This document shows, in pieces, positions 33,087-42,930 of a stretch of DNA of 64,000 nt. The stretch comes from Pseudomonas tohonis (GTDB taxonomy: Bacteria; Pseudomonadota; Gammaproteobacteria; Pseudomonadales; Pseudomonadaceae). Both the position numbers and the translations under genes were made by a program. Positions within the stretch are counted from its first letter, which is position 1; every line of letters starts with the position of its first letter. The stretch spans positions 2,046,001 to 2,110,000 of the forward strand of contig NZ_AP023189.1 of NCBI RefSeq assembly GCF_012767755.2. The letters are read 5' to 3'. Under the pieces are notes generated by a model. It did not search any database, was not told where the DNA came from, and saw only the letters and a program-made list of their open reading frames with translations.

Positions 33087-33795
33087 CCGCCAGGTGCAGC
33101 GCGATCGCCACCCCCAGCCGCCCGCTGAAATGGAAGGCCAGCCCGTAACCCAGGCCTGCCACGGCCGCCACGGCGGCGAACAGCGGGCTGAACGGCAGGT
33201 GCACCGCGCCGAACAGCAGGGCGGTGATCGCCACCCCCGCCCACGCGCCCAGGCGTGACACCAGCGCGCTCTGCAGCAGAGCGCGGAACAGCAGCTCCTC
33301 CGCCAGCACCACCGCCAGCAGGTTGACCGGCAGCCAGCGCCACACCAGCTCCGGCCATTTCGGCATCCAGTCCACCAGGCCAAGCCCCAGGGCCAGCACC
33401 GGCACCGCCAGCAGCGTGGCCACCGCTGTCAGCGCCGTGGCGCGCCAGCGAGCGACCATCACCTGCGGCGGGCGGCCCAGCCACCAGGCCAGCAGCGTCA
33501 TGCCCACCAGCGTCTTGTCCCAGGACAGGCGCAGTGCGTAGAGCGGCGCGTCGGCACTCAGGCGCAGCGGCTCGGCCAGCGGCAAGGGCGAGAACCCGGG
33601 GACCAGGTGCGCGGCGAAGGCGATGCTCCCCAGCAGGGTGACGGGGAACCACAGGCGCGCCGGGATTTTCGGCGCGGCGAGGACCCAGAAGGCATAGGCC
33701 AGCCCGCAGGCCAGGCCGATAGGGGACACCTGCCCGAAGCCACGGCCCAGGGCAAGGGTGAAGAGCGGAAGCAGGATCTGCAGATGGAGCGGCAT
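33037..33795 (-). CDS. CPBP-family intramembrane metalloprotease-like protein
   Basis: Polytopic membrane protein of 252 residues with CPBP/ABI (type II CAAX protease) motifs: EELLFR at 166-171 (Glu166, Glu167, Arg171), FGAVHLP with His199, and HLAVN with His234 and Asn238. Seven or so hydrophobic segments. The start at 33795 has AAGGAGGT close upstream. Substrate unknown; family members cleave prenylated or bacteriocin-related substrates in some organisms, but nothing here identifies one. The gene end overlaps the binding protein gene on the other strand. Confidence 0.85.
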   Translation of the reverse strand: MPLHLQILLPLFTLALGRGFGQVSPIGLACGLAYAFWVLAAPKIPARLWFPVTLLGSIAFAAHLVPGFSPLPLAEPLRLSADAPLYALRLSWDKTLVGMTLLAWWLGRPPQVMVARWRATALTAVATLLAVPVLALGLGLVDWMPKWPELVWRWLPVNLLAVVLAEELLFRALLQSALVSRLGAWAGVAITALLFGAVHLPFSPLFAAVAAVAGLGYGLAFHFSGRLGVAIALHLAVNLCHLAMLSYPVKLG

Positions 33796-33844
33796 GGCAC
33801 CTCCTTGTAGCGGTGCCGCACTGTAACCGCCGGGCGGTCGGGTG

Positions 33845-34012
33845 TCAGCGCTCCTTGGCTTCCTTGGCATCCATCTCGGCATTGCGTTCATGGATGCGCT
33901 TGAGCTGCTCCTCGGTCAGGGGCAGTTTCTTCGCCGTATCGCGCAGCATCATCAGGCCGCCGACGATGGAGCCGATGGCGAGAATCAGGATCAGCCAGGC
34001 ATACCAGGGCAT
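33845..34012 (-). CDS. DUF2897-type small membrane protein
   Basis: Microprotein of 55 residues. One N-terminal membrane helix (PWYAWLILILAIGSIVGGLM) and a charged amphipathic tail (LPLTEEQLKRIHERNAEMDA). AAGGAGA lies six bases before the ATG. The arrangement matches DUF2897 proteins of Pseudomonas, whose role is unknown. It sits 49 bases upstream of the CPBP gene on the same strand and may be co-transcribed. Confidence 0.8.
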   Translation of the reverse strand: MPWYAWLILILAIGSIVGGLMMLRDTAKKLPLTEEQLKRIHERNAEMDAKEAKER

Positions 34013-34110
34013 GGGAATCTCCTTCGAGGTGGGGCCGCTACTGTAGTTCGAACGCGCTGCGCTTGCCGCGTTCCCTTCACATTTGCCCCTGGCGACCGGT
34101 GATCACGGCC

Positions 34111-34227
34111 GATCGCGAATGAATTCGCCCCCACAAGGGCGGCGGCAGAAAGCCGCAGGACTGCGAGTTGGCGCCAATGGCACCTGTAGGGTGTGCCGCG
34201 CACACCGGGAAAGATGGTGCGCGCACC
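34111..34227. repeat. REP-like unit and palindromes upstream of eutC end
   Basis: One REP-like unit GCGAATGAATTCGCCCCCAC (34114-34133), GGTGTG-N5-CACACC (34190-34206), and GGTGCGCGCACC (34216-34227). No gene between 34013 and 34262. Confidence 0.65.
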
Positions 34228-34262
34228 GTTCCCCAGATCGAGCGATGCGGGCCGGGCAGGCC

Positions 34263-35018
34263 TCAATCCAGCTGCGCTACCGGCTGCAAATTGCTGTCGT
34301 CCTTCAGGCTCACGCCCGACAACTGAAGCCGCAGCGCCTCGCGCGCCAGGTAGTCGAGCTTGATCGCCGCCAGGGCATAGGGCAGCCCCTCCGGGCGTAC
34401 GTTGGAGATGCAGTTGCGCTCGCTGTCCATGCGCCCGACGCGAGGCTGGAAGGTCAGGTACAGGCCCAGGCTGTCCGGCGAGGTGAGGCCCGGCCGCTCA
34501 CCGATCAGCACCGCCACCAGCTGCGCCCGCAGCGCTTCGCCTATGCCGTCGCCGATGGCCACCCGGCCCTGCTCGGCCAGCACCACCGGGGTATTGGCCC
34601 AGTCGGTGGAAAAGCGTTCGCGGAAGGCTTCCAGCAAGGGCAGGGCGTGGCGCTGCACGGCGATGGAGGAGAGCCCGTCGGCGATCACCACCGCCAGCTC
34701 CGGTGCCGGTGCCTCGGCCAGCAGGCGGGCCTGGCAGTCGTCGTGCAGGCGGCGGCCGCGATCCGGGCGCAGCAGGTAGGCCTGGCGATCCTCGGCGTCG
34801 CTGCGCACCTGCAGGGTGCGGAAGCCGGCGGCCTTGAGCTGCGCATCGAGGGTAGCGAAATCCAGCGGGTGATGCACCGCGTCGCGGGCCTGGGCGTGGG
34901 CCAGGCCGAAGCGCAGCACCTCGGCGGTGGGCAGGCTGGAGCCGACGCGACCGAGCGCGATGCGTGCGGAAGTGTGGGCGCGGAGTTCGTCCCAGGGGTT
35001 GTGTTGCACCAGTTTCAT
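34263..35018 (-). CDS. eutC: Ethanolamine ammonia-lyase small subunit
   Basis: EutC, 251 residues. With EutB it forms the adenosylcobalamin-dependent lyase that converts ethanolamine to acetaldehyde and ammonia. Family motifs include NPWDELRAHTSARIALGR, FALAHAQARDAVH-like GLAHAQARDAVHHPLD, VIADGLSSIAVQRHA, IGERPGLTSPDSLGLY and RNCISNVRPEGL. Its ATG shares one base with the eutB stop (TGATG), typical of stoichiometric subunit synthesis. The long frame upstream is just eutB out of frame. Confidence 0.96.
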   Translation of the reverse strand: MKLVQHNPWDELRAHTSARIALGRVGSSLPTAEVLRFGLAHAQARDAVHHPLDFATLDAQLKAAGFRTLQVRSDAEDRQAYLLRPDRGRRLHDDCQARLLAEAPAPELAVVIADGLSSIAVQRHALPLLEAFRERFSTDWANTPVVLAEQGRVAIGDGIGEALRAQLVAVLIGERPGLTSPDSLGLYLTFQPRVGRMDSERNCISNVRPEGLPYALAAIKLDYLAREALRLQLSGVSLKDDSNLQPVAQLD

Positions 35019-36409
35019 CAGGCGGCTCCCAGTCGTGGCAGGTCCTTGAGCAGGGCGTGGCCCTTGCCGATCTCGCGCAGGCGCCCGGAGGGCTCGGTGA
35101 TGGCCATGCGCAGCAGCCACTCCTCGTACTCCGGCGCGCGCTTCAGGCCCAGCACGGAACGCAGGTAGAGGGCGTCGTGGAAGGAGGTGCTCTGGTAGTT
35201 GAGCATGATGTCGTCGGCACCGGGGATGCCCATGATGAAGGTGATGCCCGCCGCGCCCAGCAGGGTCAGCAGGGTGTCCATGTCGTCCTGGTCGGCTTCG
35301 GCGTGGTTGGTGTAGCAGACGTCGCAGCCCATCGGTACGCCCAGGAGCTTGGCGCAGAAATGGTCCTCCAGCCCGGCGCGGATGATCTGCTTGCCGTCGT
35401 AGAGGTATTCCGGGCCGATGAAACCGACCACGGTGTTGGTCAGCAGCGGGCGGAACTCCCGGGCCACCGCGTAGGCGCGTACTTCGCAGGTCTGCTGGTC
35501 GACGCCGTGGTGGCCGCCGGCGGAGAGGGCGCTGCCCTGGCCGGTCTCGAAGTACATGACGTTGTCGCCCAGGTTGCCGCGCCCCAGCGAAAGCGCCGCT
35601 TCGTGGGCTTCCCTGAGGATGGCCAGGGAGACGCCGAAGCTCGAATTGGTCTTCTCGGTGCCGGCGATGGACTGGAACACCAGGTCGATGGGCGCGCCGG
35701 CCTCGATGGCCTGGATCTGCGTGGTGACGTGGGTAAGCACGCAGCTCTGCATGGGAATGGCGAAGTGCTCGCGCACCTCGTCCATCATCTGCCACAGGCG
35801 CATCAGCGTCGGCAGCGAATCACTGGCCGGGTTGATGCCCACCACCGCATCCCCCGAGCCGTAGAGCAGGCCGTCGAGCATGCTCGCGGCGATGCCGCGC
35901 ACGTCGTCCGTGGGGTGGTTGGGTTGCAGGCGCACCGAGAGGTGGCCCGGCAGGCCGATGGTGTTGCGGAAACGGGTGACCACGCGGCATTTCTTCGCCA
36001 CCAGGATCAGGTCCTGGTTGCGCATCAGCTTGCTCACCGCAGCGGCCATCTCCGGGGTGATGCCCCAGCGCACGGCCTCCAGGGTGGCGGAGTCGGTACT
36101 GTCGAGCAGCAGCCAGTCGCGCAGGTCGCCCACGGTCAGGTGGCTGATGGGGGCGAAGGCGGCGCGGTCGTGGCGGTCGATGATCAGCCGGGTGACCTCG
36201 TCCTCCTCGTAGGGGATCAGCGCCTCGTCGAGGAAGCGCTTGAGCGGCACCTCGGCCAGGGCCAGCTTGGCGGCCATGCGTTCTTCATAGGTGGCGGCGG
36301 CGACCCCCGCCAGGTAGTCGCCCGAGCGGGCGGGGCTGGCCTTGGCCAGCAGGGTCTTGAGATCGGCGAAGCGGTAGACCTGGGCGCCGACTGTGGTCTG
36401 GTAAGGCAT
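35018..36409 (-). CDS. eutB: Ethanolamine ammonia-lyase large subunit
   Basis: EutB, 463 residues, TIM-barrel catalytic subunit. Motifs NTIGLPGHLSVRLQPNHPTDD, GINPASDSLPTLMRLW, FQSIAGTEKTNSSFG, MYFETGQGSALSAGGHHGVDQQT and GCDVCYTNHAEADQDDMD. The start at 36409 has GGAGG six bases upstream and matches the family N-terminus (MPYQTTVGAQVYRF). Located directly after the permease gene, in the order eat-eutB-eutC. No shell-protein genes, so the acetaldehyde is handled in the cytosol. Confidence 0.97.
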   Translation of the reverse strand: MPYQTTVGAQVYRFADLKTLLAKASPARSGDYLAGVAAATYEERMAAKLALAEVPLKRFLDEALIPYEEDEVTRLIIDRHDRAAFAPISHLTVGDLRDWLLLDSTDSATLEAVRWGITPEMAAAVSKLMRNQDLILVAKKCRVVTRFRNTIGLPGHLSVRLQPNHPTDDVRGIAASMLDGLLYGSGDAVVGINPASDSLPTLMRLWQMMDEVREHFAIPMQSCVLTHVTTQIQAIEAGAPIDLVFQSIAGTEKTNSSFGVSLAILREAHEAALSLGRGNLGDNVMYFETGQGSALSAGGHHGVDQQTCEVRAYAVAREFRPLLTNTVVGFIGPEYLYDGKQIIRAGLEDHFCAKLLGVPMGCDVCYTNHAEADQDDMDTLLTLLGAAGITFIMGIPGADDIMLNYQSTSFHDALYLRSVLGLKRAPEYEEWLLRMAITEPSGRLREIGKGHALLKDLPRLGAA

Positions 36410-36490
36410 CACGGCCTCCGGCGGTTGCAACGGGGCAGAAAAGACGAGGCCCGGCGGACCGGGCCTCGCGGGTTCAGCATAGAGGCTTTG

Positions 36491-37861
36491 TCAGGCGGCA
36501 TCACCTGTCAGCAGCGCATCGGCCGGCGCGTTGGCGCGGTGGTGGGCGGTGAACTGGAACCAGACGAAACCGACCGCCATGAAGCCGAGGAAGATCAGGC
36601 CGATGGTGGTGTTGAACCAGGCCATGGCCACCAGGCAGACCACTGCCAGCACCAGGGCGATGGCCGGGACGACGGGGTAGCCCGGCGCGCGGAAGGTGCG
36701 CTCCAGGTTCGGCTCGCTTTTGCGCAGCTTGAACAGGCTGAGCATGCTCATGATGTACATCACGATGGCGCCGAACACGCTCATGGTGATCATCGCGGCG
36801 GTCAGGCTCATGCCCTGCAGGTTGATCAGGCCGTCGCTGTAGATCGCCGCGATGCCCACCAGGCCACCGGCGATGATGGCGCGGTGCGGGGTCTGGAAGC
36901 GCGACAGCTTGGCCAGGCCACGGGGCAGGTAGCCGGCGCGGGCGAGGGCGAAGAACTGGCGGGAGTAGCCGAGGATGATGCCGTGGAAGCTCGCCACCAG
37001 GCCGAACAGGCCGATCCACACCAGCATGTGCAGCCAGCCGGAGTTCTCGCCGACCACGGCCTTCATGGCCTGGGGCAGCGGGTCGTTGATGTTCGACAGC
37101 TGGGTCCAGTCGCCCACGCCGCCGGCGAAGATCATCACGCCCATGGCCAGGCTCACCAGGGTGAGGATGCCGGCGATATAGGCCTTGGGAATGGTGCGTT
37201 TCGGGTCCTTGGCTTCCTCGGCGGCCATGGCCGCGCCCTCGATGGCGAGGAAGAACCAGATGGCGAAGGGAATGGCGGCGAAGATGCCGGAGATGGCCGC
37301 GCCACCGAATTCATTGCTGCCGGCCCAGCCGTTGAGCACGAAATTGCTGAAGCTGAAGCCGGGTGCCACCACGCCCATGAACACCAGCAGCTCGGCCACC
37401 GCGAGCACGGTGACCACCAGCTCGAAGGTGGCGGCGATGCTGACGCCGAGGATGTTCAGGGTCATGAACACGAAATACGCCCCCACCGCCGCGTGCTTGG
37501 GATCGAGCCCCGGGAACTGCACGTTGAGGTAGGCGCCGATGGCCATGGCGATGGCCGGCGGGGCGAAGACGAACTCGATCAGCGTGGCGAGGCCGGCCAC
37601 CAGCCCGCCTTTCTCGCCGAAGGCGCGACGGCTGTAGGCGAAGGGGCCGCCGGCGTGGGGGATGGCGGTGGTCAGCTCGGTGAAGCTGAAGATGAAGCAG
37701 GTGTACATGGCCGCGACGATCAGCGCGGTCACCAGGAACCCGAGGGTGCCCGCCACGCCCCAGCCGTAGCTCCAGCCGAAGTATTCGCCGGAAATCACCA
37801 GGCCGACGGCGATGCCCCAGAGGTGCAGGGTGCCGAGGGTCGGCTTGAGTTGCAGGGTCAT
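36491..37861 (-). CDS. eat: Ethanolamine permease (APC family)
   Basis: Amino acid-polyamine-organocation transporter of 456 residues with about 12 hydrophobic segments, opening with LHLWGIAVGLVISGEYFGWSYGW, the Eat-type signature. Also ELTTAIPHAGGPFAYSRRA and EEAKDPKRTIPKAYIAGI. The start at 37861 has GGAGG five bases upstream; the longer frame is not needed. It imports ethanolamine for EutBC. Transcription probably starts at the sigma54-type promoter 45 bases upstream. Confidence 0.95.
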   Translation of the reverse strand: MTLQLKPTLGTLHLWGIAVGLVISGEYFGWSYGWGVAGTLGFLVTALIVAAMYTCFIFSFTELTTAIPHAGGPFAYSRRAFGEKGGLVAGLATLIEFVFAPPAIAMAIGAYLNVQFPGLDPKHAAVGAYFVFMTLNILGVSIAATFELVVTVLAVAELLVFMGVVAPGFSFSNFVLNGWAGSNEFGGAAISGIFAAIPFAIWFFLAIEGAAMAAEEAKDPKRTIPKAYIAGILTLVSLAMGVMIFAGGVGDWTQLSNINDPLPQAMKAVVGENSGWLHMLVWIGLFGLVASFHGIILGYSRQFFALARAGYLPRGLAKLSRFQTPHRAIIAGGLVGIAAIYSDGLINLQGMSLTAAMITMSVFGAIVMYIMSMLSLFKLRKSEPNLERTFRAPGYPVVPAIALVLAVVCLVAMAWFNTTIGLIFLGFMAVGFVWFQFTAHHRANAPADALLTGDAA

Positions 37862-37904
37862 AAAGCCTCCATGGATGGAATGAACGCAGACGAGGCTGTG
37901 TGTT

Positions 37905-37920
37905 TGCAGTGCCCATGCCA
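37905..37920 (-). promoter_or_regulatory. Sigma54 (RpoN) promoter of eat-eutBC
   Basis: Minus strand TGGCATG-N4-CTGCA, matching TGGCACG-N4-TTGCA at all but two positions and keeping the invariant GG and GC with correct spacing. Predicted start near 37894, giving a 33-base leader. Ethanolamine genes of P. aeruginosa are reported to need RpoN and the enhancer-binding protein EatR. Confidence 0.75.
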
Positions 37921-38041
37921 GGTCCCCGAATGGCGTCGCAAAGACCCGTGAAACGTCGTTTGCGGGATGCTTCGCCACCTGATCGCCGCCGTTCGTGACT
38001 CGCAATGGTGCGTGGTATGGATGTAACCAATCGTTTCGGTG

Positions 38042-38059
38042 CACTGGTCTAGGCCAGTG
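38042..38059. promoter_or_regulatory. Candidate enhancer palindrome for eat promoter
   Basis: CACTGG-TCTAGG-CCAGTG, 16 of 18 bases symmetrical, about 150-165 bases upstream of the predicted sigma54 start. That is a typical enhancer-binding-protein distance. Confidence 0.45.
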
Positions 38060-38112
38060 TGACGGTTATGTGAACGGCAGATGGCGAGACACTCGATGAT
38101 CTGCGCCAACCC

Positions 38113-38290
38113 CTGTAGGGGCGAATTCATTCGCCCGCTCTTCGTGGGAGCGAATTCATTCGCGATGCTGTTCCTGCCAATCCGCTGCCCCAAGCAAGAT
38201 TATTCCGGGAGCATTGGCAGCAGGGTTTCGCTTCGCTCGCGGAACGCCGCCCGACCCATCCTGCGAATGACGGGTAGTTCGTAGGATGGG
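38113..38290. repeat. REP-like pair and second palindrome
   Basis: Two REP-like units (GGGGCGAATTCATTCGCCC, about 38117-38135, and GGGAGCGAATTCATTCGCGA, about 38146-38164), then CCCATCCTGCGAA (38255-38267) facing TTCGTAGGATGGG (38278-38290). The stretch separates the eat and kdp control regions; no gene in 37862-38464. Confidence 0.75.
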
Positions 38291-38357
38291 CAGAGCTCCG
38301 CGAACCCCATCAACGCAGCCATGACAGGCCCCCGGCAAGCCCAGGAAAAGCGCGTTC

Positions 38358-38373
38358 TTTACGCTTTCTTTAT
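38358..38373 (+). promoter_or_regulatory. Candidate KdpE box
   Basis: TTTAC (38358-38362) and TTTAT (38369-38373), one helical turn apart, about 95 bases before kdpF. It resembles the E. coli KdpE direct repeat (TTTATA-N5-TTTACA) in reverse order of halves. Confidence 0.35.
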
Positions 38374-38464
38374 GCCCCGTCCCCGGTCCCCGTCTCGTCC
38401 CTTTACGCCCCTGATACCGAGAATTCCTCCAAAGCGGCGCAGTCCGCATATCGGAGCAACAGTC

Positions 38465-38554
38465 ATGAGCATTCTCGACGGGTTGTCCCTGGCAATGGCC
38501 ACGGGGCTTTTCATCTACTTGCTGGTCGCGCTGCTGCGCGCCGAACGCAGCTAG
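38465..38554 (+). CDS. kdpF: KdpF, small subunit of K+-transporting ATPase
   Basis: Single-helix peptide of 29 residues ([20 protein letters not shown]) that stabilises the Kdp complex in the inner membrane. GGAG precedes it by eight bases. kdpA begins eight bases after its stop. Confidence 0.9.
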   Translation: MSILDGLSLAMATGLFIYLLVALLRAERS

Positions 38555-38562
38555 GGGGCGTC

Positions 38563-40260
38563 ATGCAAGTACAGGACTACGGGCTGATTCTGGCCTTCTT
38601 CGTGCTGGTGCTGGTGCCAGCGCCCTTCATCGGCCGCTTCATCCATCGCGCGATGGAGGGGCAGCGCACCTTCCTCACGCCGGTCTTCGCTCCCGTCGAG
38701 CGCCTCTGCTATCGCATCGCCGGGGTCGACCCGCACAGCGAGCAGGACTGGAAGACCTACACCGTCGCGCTGCTGCTGTTCAACGCCGCCGGCCTGGCGC
38801 TGCTGTTCGCCATCCTCATGCTGCAGGGCATGCTGCCGCTCAACCCGCAGAAGCTGCCGGGCCTGGAATGGACCCTGGCCTTCAACACCGCCGTGAGCTT
38901 CGTCAGCAACACCAACTGGCAGGCGTACAGCGGCGAGGCGAGCCTCAGCTACTTCAGCCAGATGGTCGGCCTGGGTGTGCAGAACTTTGTCAGCGCCGCC
39001 GTCGGCCTTTGCGTGCTGGTGGCCCTGGCCCGTGGCATCAGCCGTCGCAGCACCGACAAGCTCGGCAACTTCTGGGTCGACCTGACCCGCGGCACGCTCT
39101 ACGCGCTGCTGCCGCTGTGCCTGCTGCTGGCGCTGTTCCTGGTCTGGCAGGGCGTGCCGCAGACCTTGCTCGACTACGTCAGCGTCCACACCCTGGCCGG
39201 CACCGACCAGGTGGTCCCGCTCGGCCCGGCGGCCAGCCAGATCGCCATCAAGCAGCTCGGCACCAACGGGGGCGGCTTCTTCGGCGTCAACTCCGCGCAC
39301 CCGTTCGAGAACCCCAGCGCCTGGAGCAACCTGCTGGAAGTGGCGTCGATCATCCTGATCCCCGCCGCCCTGGTGTTCACCTTCGGCCACTACGTCAAGG
39401 ACCTGCGCCAGAGCCGCGCGCTGCTGGCGACCATGCTGATCCTCTTCGTCATCGGCCTGGGCGTGACCCTGTACAGCGAGTTCCAGCCCAACCCCGCCCT
39501 GGCCGCGCTGCCCATCGAGCAGTCCGGTTCCCTGGAGGGCAAGGAGAGCCGCCTCGGCATCACCGCCTCGGCACTCTGGGCGGTGACCACCACGGCCGCG
39601 TCCAACGGCTCGGTGAACGCGATGCACGACAGCTTCAGCGCCATCGGCGGGATGATCCCGATGTTCAACATGATGCTCGGCGAGGTGATCTTCGGCGGCG
39701 TCGGCGCGGGCCTCTACGGCATGCTGCTGTTCGTGCTGATCGCCGTATTCCTCGCGGGCCTGATGATCGGCCGCACCCCTGAATACCTCGGCAAGAAGCT
39801 GGAGGCCCGCGAGGTGCGCCTGCTGGTGGCGACCCTGCTGGTGATGCCGGTGGGCGTGCTGGTGTTCTGCGCCCTGGCGGTGAGCCTGCCGGGCCCGGCG
39901 GCCTCCATCACCAACCCCGGCGCCCACGGTTTCAGCCAGGCGCTCTACGCCTACACCTCGGGCACCGCCAACAACGGCTCGGCCTTCGCCGGCTTCGGCG
40001 CCAACACGCCGTTCCACAACATCATGATCGGCCTGGCGATGCTCCTCGGTCGCTTCGGCTACATCCTCCCGGTGCTGGCCATCGCCGGCAGCCTGGCGGC
40101 CAAGCAGCGCGCGCCGGTGGGCGGCAACAGCTTCCCCACCCACGGCCCGCTGTTCGTCACCCTGCTGACCCTGACCATCCTCCTGGTCGGTGGCCTGACC
40201 TTCCTCCCGGCATTGGCCCTGGGGCCGATTGCCGAACACCTCGCGCTGATCGGCCTTTAA
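38563..40260 (+). CDS. kdpA: KdpA, potassium-binding channel-like subunit
   Basis: KdpA of 565 residues, the K+-selective subunit of the high-affinity KdpFABC pump, with a superfamily of K+ transporters fold. Pore-loop sequences are intact: [52 protein letters not shown] and [18 protein letters not shown], each with the conserved glycine-rich filter. The gene starts a few bases after kdpF, ends 11 bases before kdpB. Normal length. Confidence 0.97.
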   Translation: MQVQDYGLILAFFVLVLVPAPFIGRFIHRAMEGQRTFLTPVFAPVERLCYRIAGVDPHSEQDWKTYTVALLLFNAAGLALLFAILMLQGMLPLNPQKLPGLEWTLAFNTAVSFVSNTNWQAYSGEASLSYFSQMVGLGVQNFVSAAVGLCVLVALARGISRRSTDKLGNFWVDLTRGTLYALLPLCLLLALFLVWQGVPQTLLDYVSVHTLAGTDQVVPLGPAASQIAIKQLGTNGGGFFGVNSAHPFENPSAWSNLLEVASIILIPAALVFTFGHYVKDLRQSRALLATMLILFVIGLGVTLYSEFQPNPALAALPIEQSGSLEGKESRLGITASALWAVTTTAASNGSVNAMHDSFSAIGGMIPMFNMMLGEVIFGGVGAGLYGMLLFVLIAVFLAGLMIGRTPEYLGKKLEAREVRLLVATLLVMPVGVLVFCALAVSLPGPAASITNPGAHGFSQALYAYTSGTANNGSAFAGFGANTPFHNIMIGLAMLLGRFGYILPVLAIAGSLAAKQRAPVGGNSFPTHGPLFVTLLTLTILLVGGLTFLPALALGPIAEHLALIGL

Positions 40261-40271
40261 GGGAGACCCGC

Positions 40272-42329
40272 ATGAACGCCCCTATCCAGGCGCCGAAGAA
40301 TGGCGCCAAGCAGCAACAACCCCGTACCGCCATCGCCGCGCTGTGGAAGCCGGCGCTGGTGCAGGCCTTCGCCAAGCTCGACCCGCGCCAGCTCAAGCGC
40401 TCGCCGGTGATGCTGGTGGTGGAACTGACCGCCGTGGTCACCACGGTGCTGTGCTTGATCCCCAACCCGGCGGTGTCCACCGGCCTGGCGGTTCAGATCG
40501 CCCTGTGGCTGTGGTTCACCGTGCTCTTCGCCAACTTCGCCGAGGCCCTCGCCGAAGGCCGTGGCAAGGCCCGCGCCGACAGCCTCAAGGCCGGCAGCCA
40601 GGGCCTCAGCGCCCGTCGCCGCGCTGCCTCCGGGCAGTTCGAGACGGTGGCCGCCAGCAGCCTGCGCCGCGGTGACCTGGTGCGCGTGGAGGTCGGCGAG
40701 CTGATCCCCGGCGACGGCGAGGTGGTCGAAGGCATCGCCGCGGTCAACGAGGCCGCCATCACCGGCGAATCCGCGCCGGTGATCCGCGAATCCGGCGGCG
40801 ACCGCTCGGCGGTCACCGGCAACACCCGCGTGGTCTCCGACTGGCTGCTGGTGAAGATCACCGCCAACCCGGGCGAGTCGACCCTGGACCGGATGATCGC
40901 CCTGGTGGAGGGCGCCAAGCGCCAGAAGACCCCCAACGAGGTGGCGCTGGACATCCTGCTGATCGGCCTGACGCTGATCTTCCTGCTGGTGGTCGCCACC
41001 CTGCAGCCCTTCGCCCGCTTCGCCGGTGGCGACCTGCCGCTGGTGTACCTGGTGGCGTTGCTGGTGACCCTGATCCCCACCACCATCGGCGGCCTGCTCT
41101 CGGCCATCGGCATCGCCGGCATGGACCGCCTGGTGCGCCTCAACGTCATCGCCAAGTCCGGCCGCGCCGTGGAGGCGGCGGGTGACGTGCACGTGCTGCT
41201 GCTGGACAAGACCGGCACCATCACCTTCGGCAACCGCCGGTGCAGTGCACTGGTCAAGGCCCCGGGCGTGAGCGGCAAGGAGCTGTCCGACGCCGCGCTG
41301 CTGGCATCGCTGGCCGACGACACGCCGGAAGGCAAGTCCATCGTCGACTACCTGCGTGCCCTCAGCGCCATGGTCGAGCCGGCCCGCGACGAGGTCACCG
41401 CCATCGCCTTCAGCGCCGAGACACGCCTCTCCGGGGTGGACTGGAACGGCCACAGCTACCGCAAGGGCGCGGTGGACGCGGTGCTGGCCTGGGTCGGCAT
41501 GAGCCGCGCCGAGATGCCCGAGCAGCTGTCCCGCGAGATCGACCGCATCGCCCAGAGCGGCGGCACCCCGCTGCTGGTGGCCGCCGATGGCAGGCTGCTG
41601 GGCGGCATCCACCTCAAGGACGTGGTCAAGCCCGGCATCCGCGAGCGCTTCGCCGAGCTGCGGCAGATGGGCATCCGCACCGTGATGGTCACCGGCGACA
41701 ACCCGCTGACCGCTGCCGCCATCGCCGCCGAGGCGGGGGTGGACGACATGATCGCCGAGGCCACGCCGGAGAAGAAGCTGGCGCGCATCCGCCAGGAGCA
41801 GGGCGAGGGCAAGATGGTCGCCATGTGCGGCGACGGCGCCAACGACGCCCCGGCGCTGGCCCAGGCCGACGTCGGCCTGGCGATGAACGACGGCACCCAG
41901 GCCGCCCGTGAGGCCGCCAACCTGGTGGACCTGGACTCCGACCCGACCAAGCTGCTGGACGTGGTGCAGGTGGGCAAGGAGCTGCTGGTGACCCGGGGCG
42001 CGCTGACCACCTTCTCGGTGGCCAACGACGTGGCCAAGTACTTCGCCATCCTCCCGGCCCTGTTCGCCGGCATCTACCCGCAGCTGGGCGTGCTCAACCT
42101 GATGCAGCTGCACAGCCCGCAGAGCGCCATCCTCTCGGCCATCGTGTTCAATGCGCTGATCATCATCGCGCTGATCCCCCTGGCCCTGCGCGGGGTGCGC
42201 GTGCAAGCCGCCGACGCCGCCAGCCTGCTGCGCCGCAACCTGCTGATCTACGGCCTGGGCGGGCTGGTGGCGCCCTTCATCGGCATCAAGCTGATCGACA
42301 TCCTGCTCACCGCCCTGCACCTGGTCTGA
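40272..42329 (+). CDS. kdpB: KdpB, P-type ATPase subunit
   Basis: KdpB of 685 residues, ATP-hydrolysing subunit. Phosphorylation site DKTGTIT (Asp312), actuator TGES ([14 protein letters not shown]), [21 protein letters not shown] and hinge [18 protein letters not shown] are present. Ser of TGES is the residue whose phosphorylation inhibits the pump at high K+ in E. coli. Followed by a 49-base gap that carries a hairpin before kdpC. Confidence 0.98.
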   Translation: MNAPIQAPKNGAKQQQPRTAIAALWKPALVQAFAKLDPRQLKRSPVMLVVELTAVVTTVLCLIPNPAVSTGLAVQIALWLWFTVLFANFAEALAEGRGKARADSLKAGSQGLSARRRAASGQFETVAASSLRRGDLVRVEVGELIPGDGEVVEGIAAVNEAAITGESAPVIRESGGDRSAVTGNTRVVSDWLLVKITANPGESTLDRMIALVEGAKRQKTPNEVALDILLIGLTLIFLLVVATLQPFARFAGGDLPLVYLVALLVTLIPTTIGGLLSAIGIAGMDRLVRLNVIAKSGRAVEAAGDVHVLLLDKTGTITFGNRRCSALVKAPGVSGKELSDAALLASLADDTPEGKSIVDYLRALSAMVEPARDEVTAIAFSAETRLSGVDWNGHSYRKGAVDAVLAWVGMSRAEMPEQLSREIDRIAQSGGTPLLVAADGRLLGGIHLKDVVKPGIRERFAELRQMGIRTVMVTGDNPLTAAAIAAEAGVDDMIAEATPEKKLARIRQEQGEGKMVAMCGDGANDAPALAQADVGLAMNDGTQAAREAANLVDLDSDPTKLLDVVQVGKELLVTRGALTTFSVANDVAKYFAILPALFAGIYPQLGVLNLMQLHSPQSAILSAIVFNALIIIALIPLALRGVRVQAADAASLLRRNLLIYGLGGLVAPFIGIKLIDILLTALHLV

Positions 42330-42337
42330 CGCCTTTC

Positions 42338-42357
42338 CCCCTCTCCACGGAGAGGGG
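42338..42357 (+). promoter_or_regulatory. Intercistronic hairpin kdpB-kdpC
   Basis: CCCCTCTCC / GGAGAGGGG inverted repeat in the leader of kdpC, without a T-run. It could stabilise the upstream message or tune KdpC output. Confidence 0.45.
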
Positions 42358-42378
42358 ACTTAATCCGAGGAACTGAAT

Positions 42379-42930
42379 ATGCTTACGCAACTCCGTCCCG
42401 CCCTGAGCCTGCTGGCCCTGATGACCCTGATAACCGGCGTCGCCTACCCGCTGTCCGTCACCGCCGTCGCGCAACTGGCCTTCCCGGCGCAGGCCAACGG
42501 CAGCCTGGTGCGCGACGCCAAGGGCGATGCACGCGGCAGCCTGCTGCTGGCGCAGCAGGTGGAGGGGGCCCAGTGGTTCCAGCCCCGCCCCTCGGCCGGT
42601 GGCTATGCCACGGTCGCCAGCGGTGCCAGCAACCTGGCCCCGAGCAACCCGGCGCTGGCCGAGCGCATCGCCAAGGACGCCACCGAGCTGGGCGCGCTGG
42701 GGCAGGGTCCGGTGCCCATGGCCCTGGTCACCACCTCCGGCAGCGGCCTCGACCCACACCTGCCGCTGGCCGCCGCGCGCTACCAGATCCCGCGGATCGC
42801 CGAGGCGCGGGGCATTCCCGCCGCGACCCTGGAGCGCCTGGTGGAACAGCAGGCCGAGCGCCCGCTGATCGGGCCGGCGGTGGTCAACGTATTCGCCCTC
42901 AACCTGCGACTGAACGAGATGCCTGAATGA
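42379..42930 (+). CDS. kdpC: KdpC, assembly/ATP-affinity subunit
   Basis: KdpC of 183 residues with one N-terminal membrane helix ([20 protein letters not shown]) and a periplasmic domain bearing [44 protein letters not shown] and [13 protein letters not shown]. It raises ATP affinity of KdpB. GAGG lies ahead of the start; the stop overlaps kdpD (ATGA). Confidence 0.96.
   Translation: MLTQLRPALSLLALMTLITGVAYPLSVTAVAQLAFPAQANGSLVRDAKGDARGSLLLAQQVEGAQWFQPRPSAGGYATVASGASNLAPSNPALAERIAKDATELGALGQGPVPMALVTTSGSGLDPHLPLAAARYQIPRIAEARGIPAATLERLVEQQAERPLIGPAVVNVFALNLRLNEMPE

Noticed and set aside
34263..36409. Ethanolamine microcompartment operon
   Set aside because: Only eat, eutB and eutC are present; no shell proteins, EutE/EutD or reactivase beside them.
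34964..37951. A 995-codon open frame on the plus strand opposite eutC, eutB and eat
   Set aside because: Antisense shadow of three recognised genes; His/Gln/Gly-rich with no known domain or start signal.
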